Assembly (NCBI GenBank): GCA_016721865.1
Contig: JADKHF010000049.1
Span: forward strand, 1-64,000
DNA from: Nitrosomonas sp.
GTDB taxonomy: Bacteria > Pseudomonadota > Gammaproteobacteria > Burkholderiales > Nitrosomonadaceae
Direction of reading: 5' to 3'
DNA length: 64,000 bases
Shown: positions 47,945 to 58,867 of the stretch, piece after piece
How the letters are laid out: each line of letters begins with the position of its first letter
How positions within the stretch are numbered: the first letter of the stretch is position 1
Program-made: the position numbers and the translations under genes
Notes under the pieces: generated by a model
What the model saw: the letters and a program-made list of their open reading frames with translations, nothing else
The model's database searches: none
What the model was told of the DNA's origin: nothing

Positions 47945-49457
47945 ATGCCCTTTAGCCCAATTATTCTGTGGACAGATGCGCTCATTTATTTATTTGTCGC
48001 TATCGTACTTTTTTTTATTGGGTATGTAAGGCATCACGAGCACCTGCTGACGCCATGGAAACGCGTCGGGCACAGCGCCAGCGGTATGTCTGCCCTCACT
48101 TTTCTGATTTTTTTCCTGGTTATTGGGTTACTGGATACCGTTCATTTCCGCCCAGTCCTTGACCATAAAACCAATGACGGGGGAAAAATCTACAGTGTTG
48201 AAGTGTTGAGCCTGCTGGATATCGTGGTGACACCGCTGCGAACTCACGTCGAAAAAACTTATTCGGCACCGCTGGCATCACATCTTTACGCAAAAGAAAC
48301 CATTGAGCTTCCGGATGGCAGGCAAGTTCGCGACTTCGCACGGCTTGAATATGGCGGTGCGCACCTGCAAAACCCGGAAACGGAACACATCAGTGATATT
48401 GCATGGCGCTGCGTGACAGGCCTGGCATATGGCTTATTGGTTTGGGGTATGCTGGTTGCCTGTTTGTGCATGCTTCTGGCGCGTCGTAACCAGAAAAGCT
48501 TTCAGCATAACCTGTCTGCCATTTGGCGCCGCACCACAGAGATTCCCTGGTATGCCATATTAATCACACTGTTGATCCTGCTGATGATAATTGGCTGTGT
48601 ATCACATTGGCAACGCATTATCACGTTCTGGGCACCGATAAAGTTGGTCAGGATATCTTGTATCAGTCACTTAAAGCATCCGCGTTGCGCTGGTCATCGG
48701 CACCTTAACCACACTGATCATGTTACCGTTCGCGTTGCTGCTGGGGATTATGGCGGGTTATTTCAGCGGTTGGATCGATGATGTTATTCAGTATATCTAC
48801 ACCACATTGAATTCCATTCCGAGCGTTTTACTGATCGCAGCCGCAGTATTGATGATGCAGGTGTATATCGAAACGCACCCGGAAATATTCGAGACGATTG
48901 CCTCACGAGCGGATCTGCGCTTATTGTTCCTGTGCATCATTCTTGGGATTACCAGCTGGACCGGTTTATGCCGCTTGTTGCGCGGCGAGACGATGAAATT
49001 GCGTGAATTGGAATATATCCAGGCCGCCCATGCATTTGGCGTTTCGCATTGGCGCATCATCAGCCGCCATATTTTGCCGAATGTGATGCACATCGTGTTG
49101 ATTGCAACCGTGATGGATTTCAGCGGTCTGGTTCTGGCGGAAGCTGTTTTATCGTATGTCGGGGTCGGTGTTGATCCCTCCACGATCAGCTTTGGCACGA
49201 TGATTAACGCGGCGCGTCTGGAAATGGCGCGTGAACCAATGGTTTGGTGGGCATTGATGGCGGCATTTGGTTTCATGTTCACATTGGTACTGAGCGCCAA
49301 TCTCTTTGCGGATGCGGTACAAAATGCACTCGACCCGCGCACCCGGATATTGAAACAGAGAAACAGTTTTTTTCATCGTCCAAAAAAGAAAGAAGCTATT
49401 CCGTTCAATAAGACATCGGAAGTAACCACGCCGTCAGGATCGTCTCATCACTCATGA
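47945..49457 (+). CDS. peptide ABC importer permease, DppC/YejE-like (two frameshifts)
   Basis: About 504 residues after correcting two indels near 48605 and 48680. The N-terminal part has two helices and a periplasmic insert (YSVEVLSLLDIVVTPLRTHV), followed by the DppC-type core: HVLGTDKVGQDILYQSLKAS, FALLLGIMAGYFSGWIDD, and the ATPase-docking EAA loop LRELEYIQAAHAFGVSHWRIISRHILPN. The stop overlaps the next start. Normally a substrate-binding protein and a DppB-type permease precede this gene; neither is present and the IS5 element sits upstream. Confidence 0.82.
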
Positions 49458-51531
49458 AAACCTTACTGGACATAGAAAATCTTGAACCCTGCTGCACACC
49501 GGAAATGCACCGGTGCGTGCGGTCGATGGATTGACCCTGAAAATTTTACAAGGCGAAACGTTTGCCTTATTGGGTGAATCCGGGTGCGGAAAATCGATGA
49601 CAGCGCTGTCGATTATGCGCTTGCTGCCCGATGCCGGTGAAATTATTGCAGGCCAGATCAAAATTGATGGCACGGATTTGCTGCAATTACCTGAAACCGA
49701 AATGCGCAAAATCCGTGGAAAGCGCATCAGCATGATTTTTCAGGAACCGATGTTGAGCCTGAACCCGGTTCTGACCATCGCCGAGCAAATTGCTGAAGTA
49801 TTGAAACAGCATCTTAATCTGTCCCGGCAAGCCGCTAATTTGCGCATCCAAGAATTGCTGGAACAAGTTGGCATACCGGATGCGCCGCGCCGCATGCATG
49901 AATACCCGTTCCAGTTTTCCGGCGGGATGAAACAGCGTGCGATGATTGCTATGGCGCTTGCCGGTGAACCTGAATTGCTCATTGCGGACGAACCGACGAC
50001 CGCACTGGATGTCACCATACAAGCACAAGTACTGGATCTGATGCGACAGATCCAGCAACGCAAGAACATGGCGATCTTACTGATCACCCATGACTTGGGG
50101 GTGGTGGCCGAAATGGCGCAACGTGTCGCCGTGATGTATGCGGGAGAAATTGTCGAGCTGGCAACCCGGGATGATTTCTTTAATCAGCCCGCTCACCCTT
50201 ATTCACAGCAGTTATTTGCTTCCTTGCCCGGAAAACAAAAACGCGATCAAGCATTAGCCGTCATTAATGGCAATGTGCCGCCCTTATCGCAACAGTTTGC
50301 AGGTTGCCGTTTCGTCGATCGCTGCAATCAAGCGCTGGCATTGTGTCATGACACCATTCCGCAGTGGCATCCGGTTTCCGGTCAACATCAGGTTCGCTGT
50401 CATTTATTTAACAAGGATTTCGTGTGCATTTCCAGTAATTCACTGGTAAACAACGCTAATCCGGAAGCAGTAAACAATACGCAAACCGAGTCCGTCGCAG
50501 CAGAAACCCTGTTGTTACAGATAACCGATCTGAAAGTGCATTTTCCGATTCGCAAAGGATTATTCAAACGCGTAGTCGGTCATGTCAAAGCAGTCGACGG
50601 AGTGTCGCTGAAAATTGCTGCCGGTAAAACTTTGGCGCTCGTCGGTGAGTCTGGTTGCGGCAAAACCACGATCGGTAAAAGCATTTTGCAATTGATTCAA
50701 CCCACTGCCGGTAGCGTGCGCTTCAAAGATCAGGAATTGGTCGCGTTAGGCAGAAGCCAATTGCGGCAAATCCGCTCGCAGTTTCAGATCATTTTTCAAG
50801 ACCCCTACTCTTCGCTCAATCCGCGCATGCGCATTTTTGAAATTCTGCAAGAAGGCATGAATGCATTGCATGTCGAAAAAATTAATCACACGGACGCCAA
50901 TAATCAATCACCTCCCCTTTCCAGAGAAAAAGAAATTGATGCATTATTGCAACGTGTTGGATTGCCCGCTGATGTAAAATGGCGGTTTCCACATGAATTT
51001 TCCGGTGGTCAGCGGCAACGTATCGCGATTGCCCGCGCTTTGGCTGTTAACCCCCAACTGCTGATTTGTGATGAACCGACCAGCGCTCTGGACGTATCCG
51101 TTCAGGCGCAAATTTTGAATCTGCTCAAATCGCTGCAAAATAATTTAGGACTTGCATTTTTGTTTATTACCCACAATATCGCTGTTGTAGAATATTTGGC
51201 CGATGAGGTTGCTGTGATGTATCTGGGGCGGATCGTTGAACATGGACACATTGATGAAGTGATCGGTTGCCCCAAGCACCCTTACACTCAGGCACTGCTG
51301 TCGTCTGTTCCGCAGATCAAATCTAACCCTGACCGGCAAATCATCCATTTAAAAGGAGATTTGCCTTCGCCAGCCACGCCGCCTTCCGGTTGTCATTTTC
51401 ATCCACGTTGCCCAAGAGCCATGTCTATTTGTCGAGAATCCTATCCGCCAGTCAGTTCATTCAGTGCAACGCATACTGCCCATTGTTTTCTTTATCCACA
51501 GGAACAAGGTTCTGAAAATTATGAGCATTAA
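49454..51531 (+). CDS. peptide ABC importer ATPase with two fused ATP-binding domains (YejF/GsiA-like, one frameshift)
   Basis: Start at 49454, overlapping the permease stop; one base is missing near 49490, then APVRAVDGLTLKILQGETFALLGESGCGKSMTALSIMRLLP opens the first ATPase domain. Both halves are complete: LQFSGGMKQRAMIAMA-type signature and LLIADEPTTALD in domain 1; GESGCGKTTIGKS, FSGGQRQRIAIARALA and LLICDEPTSALD in domain 2. Each ends with an oligo_HPY cysteine motif (CRFVDRCNQA, CHFHPRCPRA). About 690 residues in all. It powers dipeptide or oligopeptide uptake together with the permease. Confidence 0.88.
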
Positions 51532-53131
51532 TAATGAAGTGGCGCGCCGCCGCACTTTCGCCATTATTTCACACCCGGATGCGGGCAAAACAACGCTGAC
51601 CGAAAAACTGCTGATGTATGCCGGCGCCATTCATATTGCCGGCAGCGTTAAAGCACGCAAAGCGAGCCGTCATGCTACTTCAGACTGGATGGAAATTGAA
51701 AAGCAACGCGGGATTTCGGTTGCCAGTTCAGTCATGCAAATGGAATATCGCGATTGCGTCATCAATTTGCTCGACACCCCCGGTCACCAGGATTTCTCGG
51801 AAGACACCTATCGCGTACTCACCGCCGTCGATGCGGCATTGATGGTAATCGATGCCGCCAATGGCGTGGAAGCGCAAACTTTACGCTTGCTGGAAGTTTG
51901 CCGCGCACGCAATACGCCGATTGTTACTTTCGTCAATAAAATGGACCGCGAAGTGCGCGAACCGCTGGATCTGATCGATGAGATTGAACGTACGCTCGGA
52001 ATGTCTACGATTCCCTTTACCTGGCCGGTCGGTATGGGAAAGAATTTCCACGGTGTATGCGACCTGCAAAATAATTGCATGCGCTTATTCCAGCCAGGAT
52101 CTGATCGGATCGGCAATGAAGAGGAAGTGATCACTAATTTTGATGACCCGAAAATGCGTAAACGCTTTGGTACCGATCTGTCTGCCGCCTTGCAAGCCAT
52201 CGATTTAATCAAGGGCGCCTCACCCGCTTTCGATCACCAGGAATTCCTCGCCGGCAAACAGACTCCGGTTTTCTTCGGCTCCGCGATCAATAACTTTGGT
52301 GTCCGGGAAATCCTTGATGCCCTGGTTGATCTGGCACCGTCACCCGAATCACGGTATGCCATACAGCGTGAGGTGCTACCGGATGAAAAGAAATTTTCCG
52401 GTATGGTATTTAAAATTCAAGCCAATATGAATCTGGCGCACCGCGACCGCATTGCATTCGTGCGGGTTTGTTCCGGTCACTTCAAGCGCGGCATGAATTT
52501 AAAAGTAGCGCGCAGTGGCAAAGATATCCGCACCAGCACGGTGGTATCCTTTTTATCCCAGCGCCGCGATATTCTAGAAGAAGCCTATCCCGGTGACATC
52601 ATCGGCATACCCAATCATGGCACGCTGCAACTGGGTGATACCTTAACCGAAGGTGAAGTTCTGCAATTTACCGGATTGCCTTTTTTTGCACCGGAGATTT
52701 TCCGTACCGTGGAAATTGCTGATCCAATGCGCAGCAAGCAACTCAAATTAGGCTTGACACAACTGGGTGAAGAAGGCGCTATTCAAGTATTCCGGCCGCA
52801 TTTGGGCAATGCCCTATTGCTCGGCGCTGTCGGTACATTGCAATTTGAAGTGGTGACGCATCGCCTGCAACATGAATACGCGGTAGCTGCCCGTATTGCG
52901 CCTGCCAAATATCAGTTGGCCCGATGGATCACCTGCGAAGACCCACGCGAATTGCAGCGGTTTATTGAAGCAAACTCCCATCGCATCGCCTACGATGCGG
53001 TGGATGCACCGACCTTCCTGGCGTCTTTCGGCGCGGAACTGAGTGTTGCGCAGGAAAACTGGCCTGCCATTCGTTTTCATAAATTACGTGAGCATGCCGG
53101 CCTGGTTTTTCAGAATCATATGAATGGATAA
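51521..53131 (+). CDS. prfC: peptide chain release factor 3
   Basis: A 536-residue translational GTPase starting MSINNEVARRRTFAI at 51521, inside the last codons of the ABC ATPase gene (11-base overlap). G motifs: SHPDAGKTTLTEKLL, the switch region QRGISVASSVM, DTPGHQDFSEDTYR and NKMD. The RF3-specific C-terminal domain contains IQVFRPHLGNALLLGAVG. It releases RF1/RF2 from the ribosome after peptide release. The frame is complete. Confidence 0.95.
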   Translation: MSINNEVARRRTFAIISHPDAGKTTLTEKLLMYAGAIHIAGSVKARKASRHATSDWMEIEKQRGISVASSVMQMEYRDCVINLLDTPGHQDFSEDTYRVLTAVDAALMVIDAANGVEAQTLRLLEVCRARNTPIVTFVNKMDREVREPLDLIDEIERTLGMSTIPFTWPVGMGKNFHGVCDLQNNCMRLFQPGSDRIGNEEEVITNFDDPKMRKRFGTDLSAALQAIDLIKGASPAFDHQEFLAGKQTPVFFGSAINNFGVREILDALVDLAPSPESRYAIQREVLPDEKKFSGMVFKIQANMNLAHRDRIAFVRVCSGHFKRGMNLKVARSGKDIRTSTVVSFLSQRRDILEEAYPGDIIGIPNHGTLQLGDTLTEGEVLQFTGLPFFAPEIFRTVEIADPMRSKQLKLGLTQLGEEGAIQVFRPHLGNALLLGAVGTLQFEVVTHRLQHEYAVAARIAPAKYQLARWITCEDPRELQRFIEANSHRIAYDAVDAPTFLASFGAELSVAQENWPAIRFHKLREHAGLVFQNHMNG

Positions 53132-53140
53132 TGACAAAAC

Positions 53141-54186
53141 ATGGTGAGATGGACACGGCTTTTTATATTACTGATCCTTCTAACTTCCTCGGCACTGGCC
53201 GGTGATTTAACCCATCCAGCTACTGAAGAATCATCCGGTTTGTTGTCATCGGCGACATGCCTTATACCGATATGGAATATGCCCTGCTGGAGCATCCCGA
53301 TGGCGCAATCGCCAAAGCCATTAAAGCGCTCAATCCTTCGGTGCTGATTCATCTGGGAGATTTCAAGAAAAGCCGGTTAAGCTGTAGCGATGAATTATAT
53401 AAAGTCAATTACCGGCAGATCGCGCATCTCAATCCGCATAAAACAGTGTTTACGCCTGGCGATAATGATTGGACAGATTGTGATCGGTTCATGCTATCCA
53501 CGCGTCATGACGAACTGGAACGGCTCGATTATTTGCGCCAGCTTTTCTTCCATCAGGACCCTCAGCAATTAACGAAAGACATTCCAGGTCTTATCCGGCA
53601 GGAAGGTTTTATTGAAAATGCGTTCTGGAGAATTGGACCAATCGTTTTCGCTACACTGCATATTCCCGGCACCAATAATGGCAGAAAGGAAATTCTTCGC
53701 AGTGACGTCCAGGCTGCATTGGATGAAGCGGATTATCGCGACCAATCCAATGAGAAATGGCTGCAGCAATTATTTGCAGCGGCAGAATCCGCACAGGCGG
53801 TAGTGATTGCCTTCCATGCAGACATGTTTGATTTCGATCATGACCAGCCTGCCTGCTCAGCCGAAAATCGCACTGATTGCGATGGTTACAGAATGCTGCG
53901 TGAGCTGATTAAAAACTATTCGCTGCAATTTAAGAAACCAGTTTTGGCGATTCACGGGGACACATTGCCTTATTGCCTGCATCAACCGTATACCCTAATT
54001 CCCAATCTCTGGCGGCTTAACGTGCCTGGGGATTACAAATACATCGACGCCAGCCAGATACTGTTTGATCCGGAAAACAAAGCGATGCCCTTTACAGTAA
54101 CCGGCTTGCTCGACCAGAAACCTGCCCCGGCAGTTTGTGACGATAGTTTGTTCGGTTTATCCATTCCATCACCACTCTTGAAGTAG
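53141..54186 (+). CDS. secreted metallophosphoesterase-like protein (one frameshift)
   Basis: About 348 residues. Signal peptide MVRWTRLFILLILLTSSALA at 53141; one base is missing near 53243, where FVVIGDMPYTDMEYALLE is expected. Calcineurin-like features are GDMPY, LIHLGDFK, FTPGDNDWTDC (Asp-Asn metal site) and a late LAIHGD. It probably acts in the periplasm; the substrate is unknown. It lies 10 bp after prfC and 15 bp before yicC. Confidence 0.72.
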
Positions 54187-54200
54187 GAAGTGCTTCTATC

Positions 54201-55066
54201 ATGATTTTCAGCATGACTGGCTATGCCATCGCAATCCAGGAAACGCCCCACGGATCTTTCAGCCTGGAAATACGTTCTGTCAATAACCGTTATTTGGATG
54301 TCCAGTTCCGCTTGCCGGATGATTTTCGCAAACAAGAACCGGCGATGCGGGAATTGCTGGCCACCCAACTCAGCCGCGGAAAAATCGAATGCCGCCTGAA
54401 TTTTTTCCTTCCACCCAAACCGGACAGGATCAGCAACTGGATAACGCGTTATTAGAGAAATTGCTGCAACTGGAACAAACGATTAAAACTCGCCACCCTG
54501 CCGCGCCATCGTTAACCGTAGCGGAAATCCTGAAGTGGCCGGGCATGCTGGGGAACGACCATACTCCCATGGAAGAATCCGGAGAAATTGGCATAACGCT
54601 ACTGCAAACCGCACTGGAGGACTTGAAGGCTGCCCGGATACGCGAAGGCGACAAACTGAAATCCATTTTATTGGAACGCCTCAACCAGATCCGTCAGCTC
54701 CTGATCGCCGCATCCCCGCGTATTCCAACGCTGATTGCCGCATTTGAAGAAAAACTGCGCATCCGCTTGGAAGAAATTCTCGGCACTCAGGAAGATGACC
54801 GCATCCACCAGGAAATCTCCCTGTTTGCCGGAAAAATTGACGTGGACGAAGAACTCTCCCGCCTGCAAGCACACCTGGATGAAGTGGAACGTATCCTGAA
54901 TAAAGGCGGCTCCGTCGGTAAACGGCTGGATTTCATGATGCAGGAACTACACCGCGAGGCCAACACCATCGGCTCGAAATCGGTGGATCTGGAAATATCC
55001 CGGATTTCGATGGAACTCAAGGTGATTATTGAACAGATGCGCGAGCAGGTGCAGAATATTGAGTGA
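54201..55066 (+). CDS. yicC: YicC-family endoribonuclease (one frameshift)
   Basis: The family start MIFSMTGYAIAIQETPHGSFSLEIRSVNNRYLD at 54201 is clear. Near 54410 a T/C run changes frame, giving STQTGQDQQLDN in the long C-terminal frame. The end is strongly conserved: QEISLFAGKIDVDEELSRLQAHL, GKRLDFMMQELHREANTIGSKS, and IEQMREQVQNIE. About 287 residues. YicC proteins are RNases that affect small-RNA turnover and stress survival. Confidence 0.9.
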
Positions 55067-55100
55067 GAATTCTCATCGCAATAAGAATCAAGGAAAGATT

Positions 55101-55957
55101 ATGGCCAAAGGCCCAAAGTTTACTCGTCACTTCATTCCTCTCATTGTGTCATTACGCGAAATGGGGGGTTCTGCTTCTGCATTTGAAGCAACAGATGCGG
55201 TCATTGAACTCGAAAAGATTCCAGAGAAGAATTGGAGAAGACCAACAAAAATGGCGGGTCTAATGTAAGAAACGCTATCGCTTGGGCCCGGCTGTATCTC
55301 GTCTATTCTGGGCACATTGATTCATCTGCACGCGGCGTCTGGCGTCTGACCGAGAAAGGACTCCAAGAAGACCTTTCAAAATTTGATCCGGTTGAACTAT
55401 TTAAATCCGTTCAGCGCTCAAGAAAAAATGATAGCGAGGGCAATACCGCAAGCAAGACATCAACCGAGGCCGACGTCGATGTCGAGGAGAAGATTCTCGA
55501 ATCCGAAGAAACACGGCTGTTGCCGGTTTTGAAGTCGCTAAGCCCAGAGGGTTTTGAGCGATTATGTCAGCGTTTGCTTCGTGAACACGGATTCCAAAAC
55601 GTAAAGGTAACTGGCCGGTCTGGCGACGGTGGGATTGATGGTGAAGGCATTCTTGAGATCAATCCGCTCTTGAGTTTCAAGGTCATATTTCAGTGCAAGC
55701 GCTTTCAAGGCTCGGTCGGGTCGGGAATGATTCGAGATTTTCGCGGAGCCATGATAGGCCGAGCAGACAAAGGTATCTTTCTCACCACCGGAAGTTTCAC
55801 CATGGACGCAAAGAAAGAAGCGGTGAGAGACGGCACCAATCCAATCGAGCTCGTTGACGGTGAAAAACTTGTGAAGATGTTTGAGCGCCTTGAACTGGGC
55901 CTCAAACCACGAACTGTATACGAAGTAGACCCCGAGTTCTTTAATGAATACAAATGA
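55101..55957 (+). CDS. mrr: Mrr-type restriction endonuclease (one frameshift)
   Basis: About 285 residues. The N-terminal winged-helix Mrr_N domain (FTRHFIPLIVSLREMGGSAS) breaks near 55232, where one base restores EKTNKNGGSNVRNAIAWARLYLV. The C-terminal nuclease is intact: GFERLCQRLLREHGFQNVKVTG, GDGGIDGEG (acidic motif), VIFQCKRF (Gln-x-Lys) and GMIRDFRGAM. Mrr enzymes are type IV nucleases that cut methylated DNA. An AGGAAAG site lies 6-12 bases before the ATG. It is one of two Mrr-domain proteins in the window. Confidence 0.87.
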
Positions 55958-55972
55958 ATCCGTCTAGCCCGC

Positions 55973-56042
55973 GTAGGGCGCAATCCATATTGTGCCGAAT
56001 GAAAACGCTCGGTGCAATGCGCTTTGCTTATTGACACCCTAC
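55973..56042 (+). repeat. dispersed repeat, family 2 copy b
   Basis: A 70-bp element, GTAGGGCGCAATCCATATTG...ACACCCTAC, matching 11730-11798 on the opposite strand. It fills the gap between mrr and the higA-like gene, whose start is only 14 bp further on, so the repeat supplies the leader of that gene. Confidence 0.75.
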
Positions 56043-56055
56043 AATCCTTATTCAC

Positions 56056-56259
56056 ATGCATATCCCAACCGATAGAGAACCCACCCATCCCGGTGAAATG
56101 CTTCGTGCTGAATTCCTGGAACCAATGGGCATCAGCCAGAGGGAATTGGCGGAGGCTATCCATGTTCCGTATCAGCGTGTCAATGAACTGGTTAATCAAA
56201 AGCGTGGTGTTTCACCCAGCACGGCGCTGCGATTGGCGATTTTCAAGAAATTGGCCTGA
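56056..56259 (+). CDS. higA: HigA-type antitoxin, short, no higB nearby
   Basis: 67 residues: MHIPTDREPTHPGEMLRAEF, GISQRELAEAIHVPYQRVNE and GVSPSTALRLAIFKK. This is the XRE helix-turn-helix of the HigA addiction-module family. Usual HigA proteins run about 30 residues further (an FWLNLQ-type region), so the C-terminus is lost or frameshifted. The toxin gene higB normally lies directly upstream; instead a dispersed repeat is found. It is probably a relic. Confidence 0.75.
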   Translation: MHIPTDREPTHPGEMLRAEFLEPMGISQRELAEAIHVPYQRVNELVNQKRGVSPSTALRLAIFKKLA

Positions 56260-56293
56260 CAAGCGCACCTCCGTCTAACATCTGCATGTGTAT

Positions 56294-57408
56294 TTATGCC
56301 AGCACGTCCAATGCAGGCGAATACACCATCCCCAAATCCCGTGCCACCGCTTCATGCGTCAACCGCCCGCGATAAACATTCAAGCCGTTACGCAAATGCG
56401 GATCATCAACCAGTGCTTTGCGATAGCCTTTATTGGCCAGCGCCAGAACAAACGGCAAGGTCGCGTTATTCAACGCAAAAGTGGAAGTGCGTGCGACTGC
56501 GCCGGGCATGTTGGAAACGCAGTAATGCACTACGCCATCAACGGTAAAAATTGGATCGGCCAGTGTGGTGGGTTTGGAGGTGGCAAGCAGCCGCCTTGGT
56601 CAATCGCAACATCGACCAACACAGCGCCGCGATTCATACGGCTAACCAGCTCACGACTGACCAGTTTGGGTGCCGCTCCACCTGGAACCAGTACAGCACC
56701 AATTACCAGATCTGCAGTTGAAACATATTCTTCCACTGCATCCACCGTAGAGAAAACGGTATTAATTCTCGAGCCGTACTGAAAGTCCAGTTGCTGCAAA
56801 CGATGAATGGATTTATCCAGTACAGTCACATGCGCTTCCACGCCCATTGCCACACGCGCAGCATTGGTGCCGACGACGCCACCACCTATGACCACAACGC
56901 GCGCGGCAGGCACACCGGATACGCCGCCAAGCAACATGCCACGTCCTCCCTGATCCAGTTCCAGCGCATGGGCACCGGCCTGAATCGCCATACGACCGGC
57001 CACTTCGCTCATCGGCGCCAGTAACGGCAGGCCGCCGAAGTTATCGGTCACGGTTTCATAGGCAATGGCAATACAGCCGGAGTCCATCAGTCCTTTGGTT
57101 TGTATCGGATCAGGCGCCAGATGCAGATAAGTGAATAACACCTGCCCTTCGCGCAATAATGGAATCTCGGATGGTTGCGGTTCTTTAACTTTGACAATCA
57201 AATCGGCTCTGGCATAAATCTCCTGCGGTGTCTCAACGATCTCCGCACCTGCACTCAGATATTTGTCATCGTTTAAATCAATCTGAAATCCAGCATTCTT
57301 CTGTACCATCACCTGATGGCCATTCGCATTCAGCTCACGCACCGCTGTCGGCGTCAAACCCACACGGGATTCATGAATTTTAATTTCCTTAGGCACCCCG
57401 ATGCGCAT
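56294..57408 (-). CDS. ald: alanine dehydrogenase (one frameshift)
   Basis: Start MRIGVPKEIKIHESRVGLTP at 57408, preceded by GGAGGAA; the open frame extends 4 codons further. About 371 residues. The NAD-binding GGGVVGTNAARVAMG lies near residue 175, and MSEVAGRMAIQAGAH near 135. A base is missing near 56582, after VDVAIDQGGC; the C-terminus resumes with VHYCVSNMPGAVARTSTFALNNATLPF, a strong family signature. It oxidises L-alanine to pyruvate and ammonia with NAD, or the reverse. Confidence 0.9.
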
Positions 57409-57429
57409 CTGTTCCTCCATTCCTATCCA

Positions 57430-58170
57430 TTAAACAATTCCGCCATTGACGGCAATATCCTGCCCCGTGATCCAGCGTGCTTCGTCACTAACCAGAAACA
57501 ACACAACCTGAGCGATATCATCGGTCTTACCAAGTCTTCCCAACGCTGCCATCGCCGCCATGCGTTCAATATCCGCTGCGGTTTTGCCTGAGCGGAACAG
57601 TTCCGTATCGACCGGACCCGGCGAAACGGTGTTTGCCGTGATGCCTCTTTTTCCCATCTCACGGGCGAAAATCCGCGTCAATTGCTCCACCGCGGCCTTG
57701 GTTGCGGCATACGCGCCATATTTCGGCAGCATCAGGCGCGTCACCGTACTCGAGATATTCACCACGCGCCCCTGATCGGCGAGTTTTGTTGCCGCTTCGC
57801 GCAGGGTATAAAAAACACTTTTGAAGTTCACATCAACGATACGGTCGAACTCATCATCCCGGATTTGGGCTATTTCCTTGAACAGCAGTATTCCTGCGTT
57901 GTTCACGAGAATGTCAATGTGATTATAGTGTTCGGCGGTCGATCAAATAACTTACGAAATCTCATTCGGATCACTCACATCGGCCTGCACTGCCTTGCAC
58001 TCACCACCCGCTTCGAAAATTGCACGACAGACTTTGTCAGCGGCTGGTTTATTCTCCACATAATTGATGACTACTTTTACTCCGGCATTGGCCAAAGTGA
58101 GCGCTATTTCCGCGCCGATTCCTCTCGAAGATCCCGTTACGATGGCGACTTTCCCATGCAGCGATTTCAT
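57430..58170 (-). CDS. short-chain dehydrogenase/reductase, FabG-like (frameshifted)
   Basis: Start MKSLHGKVAIVTGSSRGIGAEIAL at 58170 with the NADP-binding TGSSRGIG motif. Near 57905-57960 two small indels separate VQADVSDPNEIS from HIDILVNNAGILLFKEIAQI. The second part has VVNISSTVTRLMLPKYGAYAATKAAVEQL (catalytic Ser, Tyr and Lys), GITANTVSPGPVDTELF and WITGQDIAVNGGIV at the end. About 246 residues, a typical classical SDR. It is tandem with ald; the substrate is unknown. Confidence 0.85.
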
Positions 58171-58210
58171 TAGAGGTCCCCGGAATCTTTATCTTTAGAG
58201 GGTAAAAAAT

Positions 58211-58867
58211 TTACTCGGATACACCATGGCTTTTAAGTAATTTTACGATAGCCTGATGGTCTCTTTTTTCTGCCCAATTCAAGGCATTGTCACCCTGCTC
58301 ATTTTTAATACTCGGATCTGCACCATTGTGAAGCAGTAATGAAACCGCATCAGAATGATTCCCGCGAACGGCCATCATCAGTGCAGTAGTTCCGTTATCT
58401 GAAGTCGAGTTAATGTCGACTTCCGCATTCAAAAGTAATCGAATAGTCTCCACATGCCCGCCTGAAGCGGCATACAGCAAAGGATTCCATCCGCCGTGAT
58501 TAATCTCTGCCCCTTTTAAATATAACTGCTTCACCATTTCAGTCTGCCCCTGGTAGCTGGCCAACATAATTGCGGTTTCCCCAAATTTATTGCGAATATT
58601 CAGATTCGCACCGGCATCGATCAGGGACTGGGCCAATTTTAGATTACTGGTCTGTGCAGCAACCATGAGCGGCGTGTACCCTTCTGCATTCAGAACATCA
58701 GGATTAGCGCCTTTTTTAATTAATTCCGATGCTTGGGAGAAATTACCTTTGTCGATAGCCCAGAAAAAATCATCTTGAACGCCAGCAATGACTTTTATGG
58801 GTAAGAAAAAAATAATTATCGCAATTAAAACTGATAAAAATCGAGAATTAGTTGGCATGCAGTCCAT
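58211..58867 (-). CDS. exported ankyrin-repeat protein
   Basis: A 218-residue protein; from the second Met (58858) it opens a signal-anchor (RFLSVLIAIIIFFLPIKVIAG). Five ankyrin repeats follow, with consensus pieces GYTPLMVAAQTSNLKLAQSL, GETAIMLASYQGQTEMVKQL, GWNPLLYAASGGHVETIRLL, GTTALMMAVRGNHSDAVSLL and GDNALNWAEKRDHQAIVKLL. It overlaps the end of tatD by up to 20 bases, so translation is coupled. A periplasmic protein-binding role is inferred. Confidence 0.82.
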   Translation of the reverse strand: MDCMPTNSRFLSVLIAIIIFFLPIKVIAGVQDDFFWAIDKGNFSQASELIKKGANPDVLNAEGYTPLMVAAQTSNLKLAQSLIDAGANLNIRNKFGETAIMLASYQGQTEMVKQLYLKGAEINHGGWNPLLYAASGGHVETIRLLLNAEVDINSTSDNGTTALMMAVRGNHSDAVSLLLHNGADPSIKNEQGDNALNWAEKRDHQAIVKLLKSHGVSE

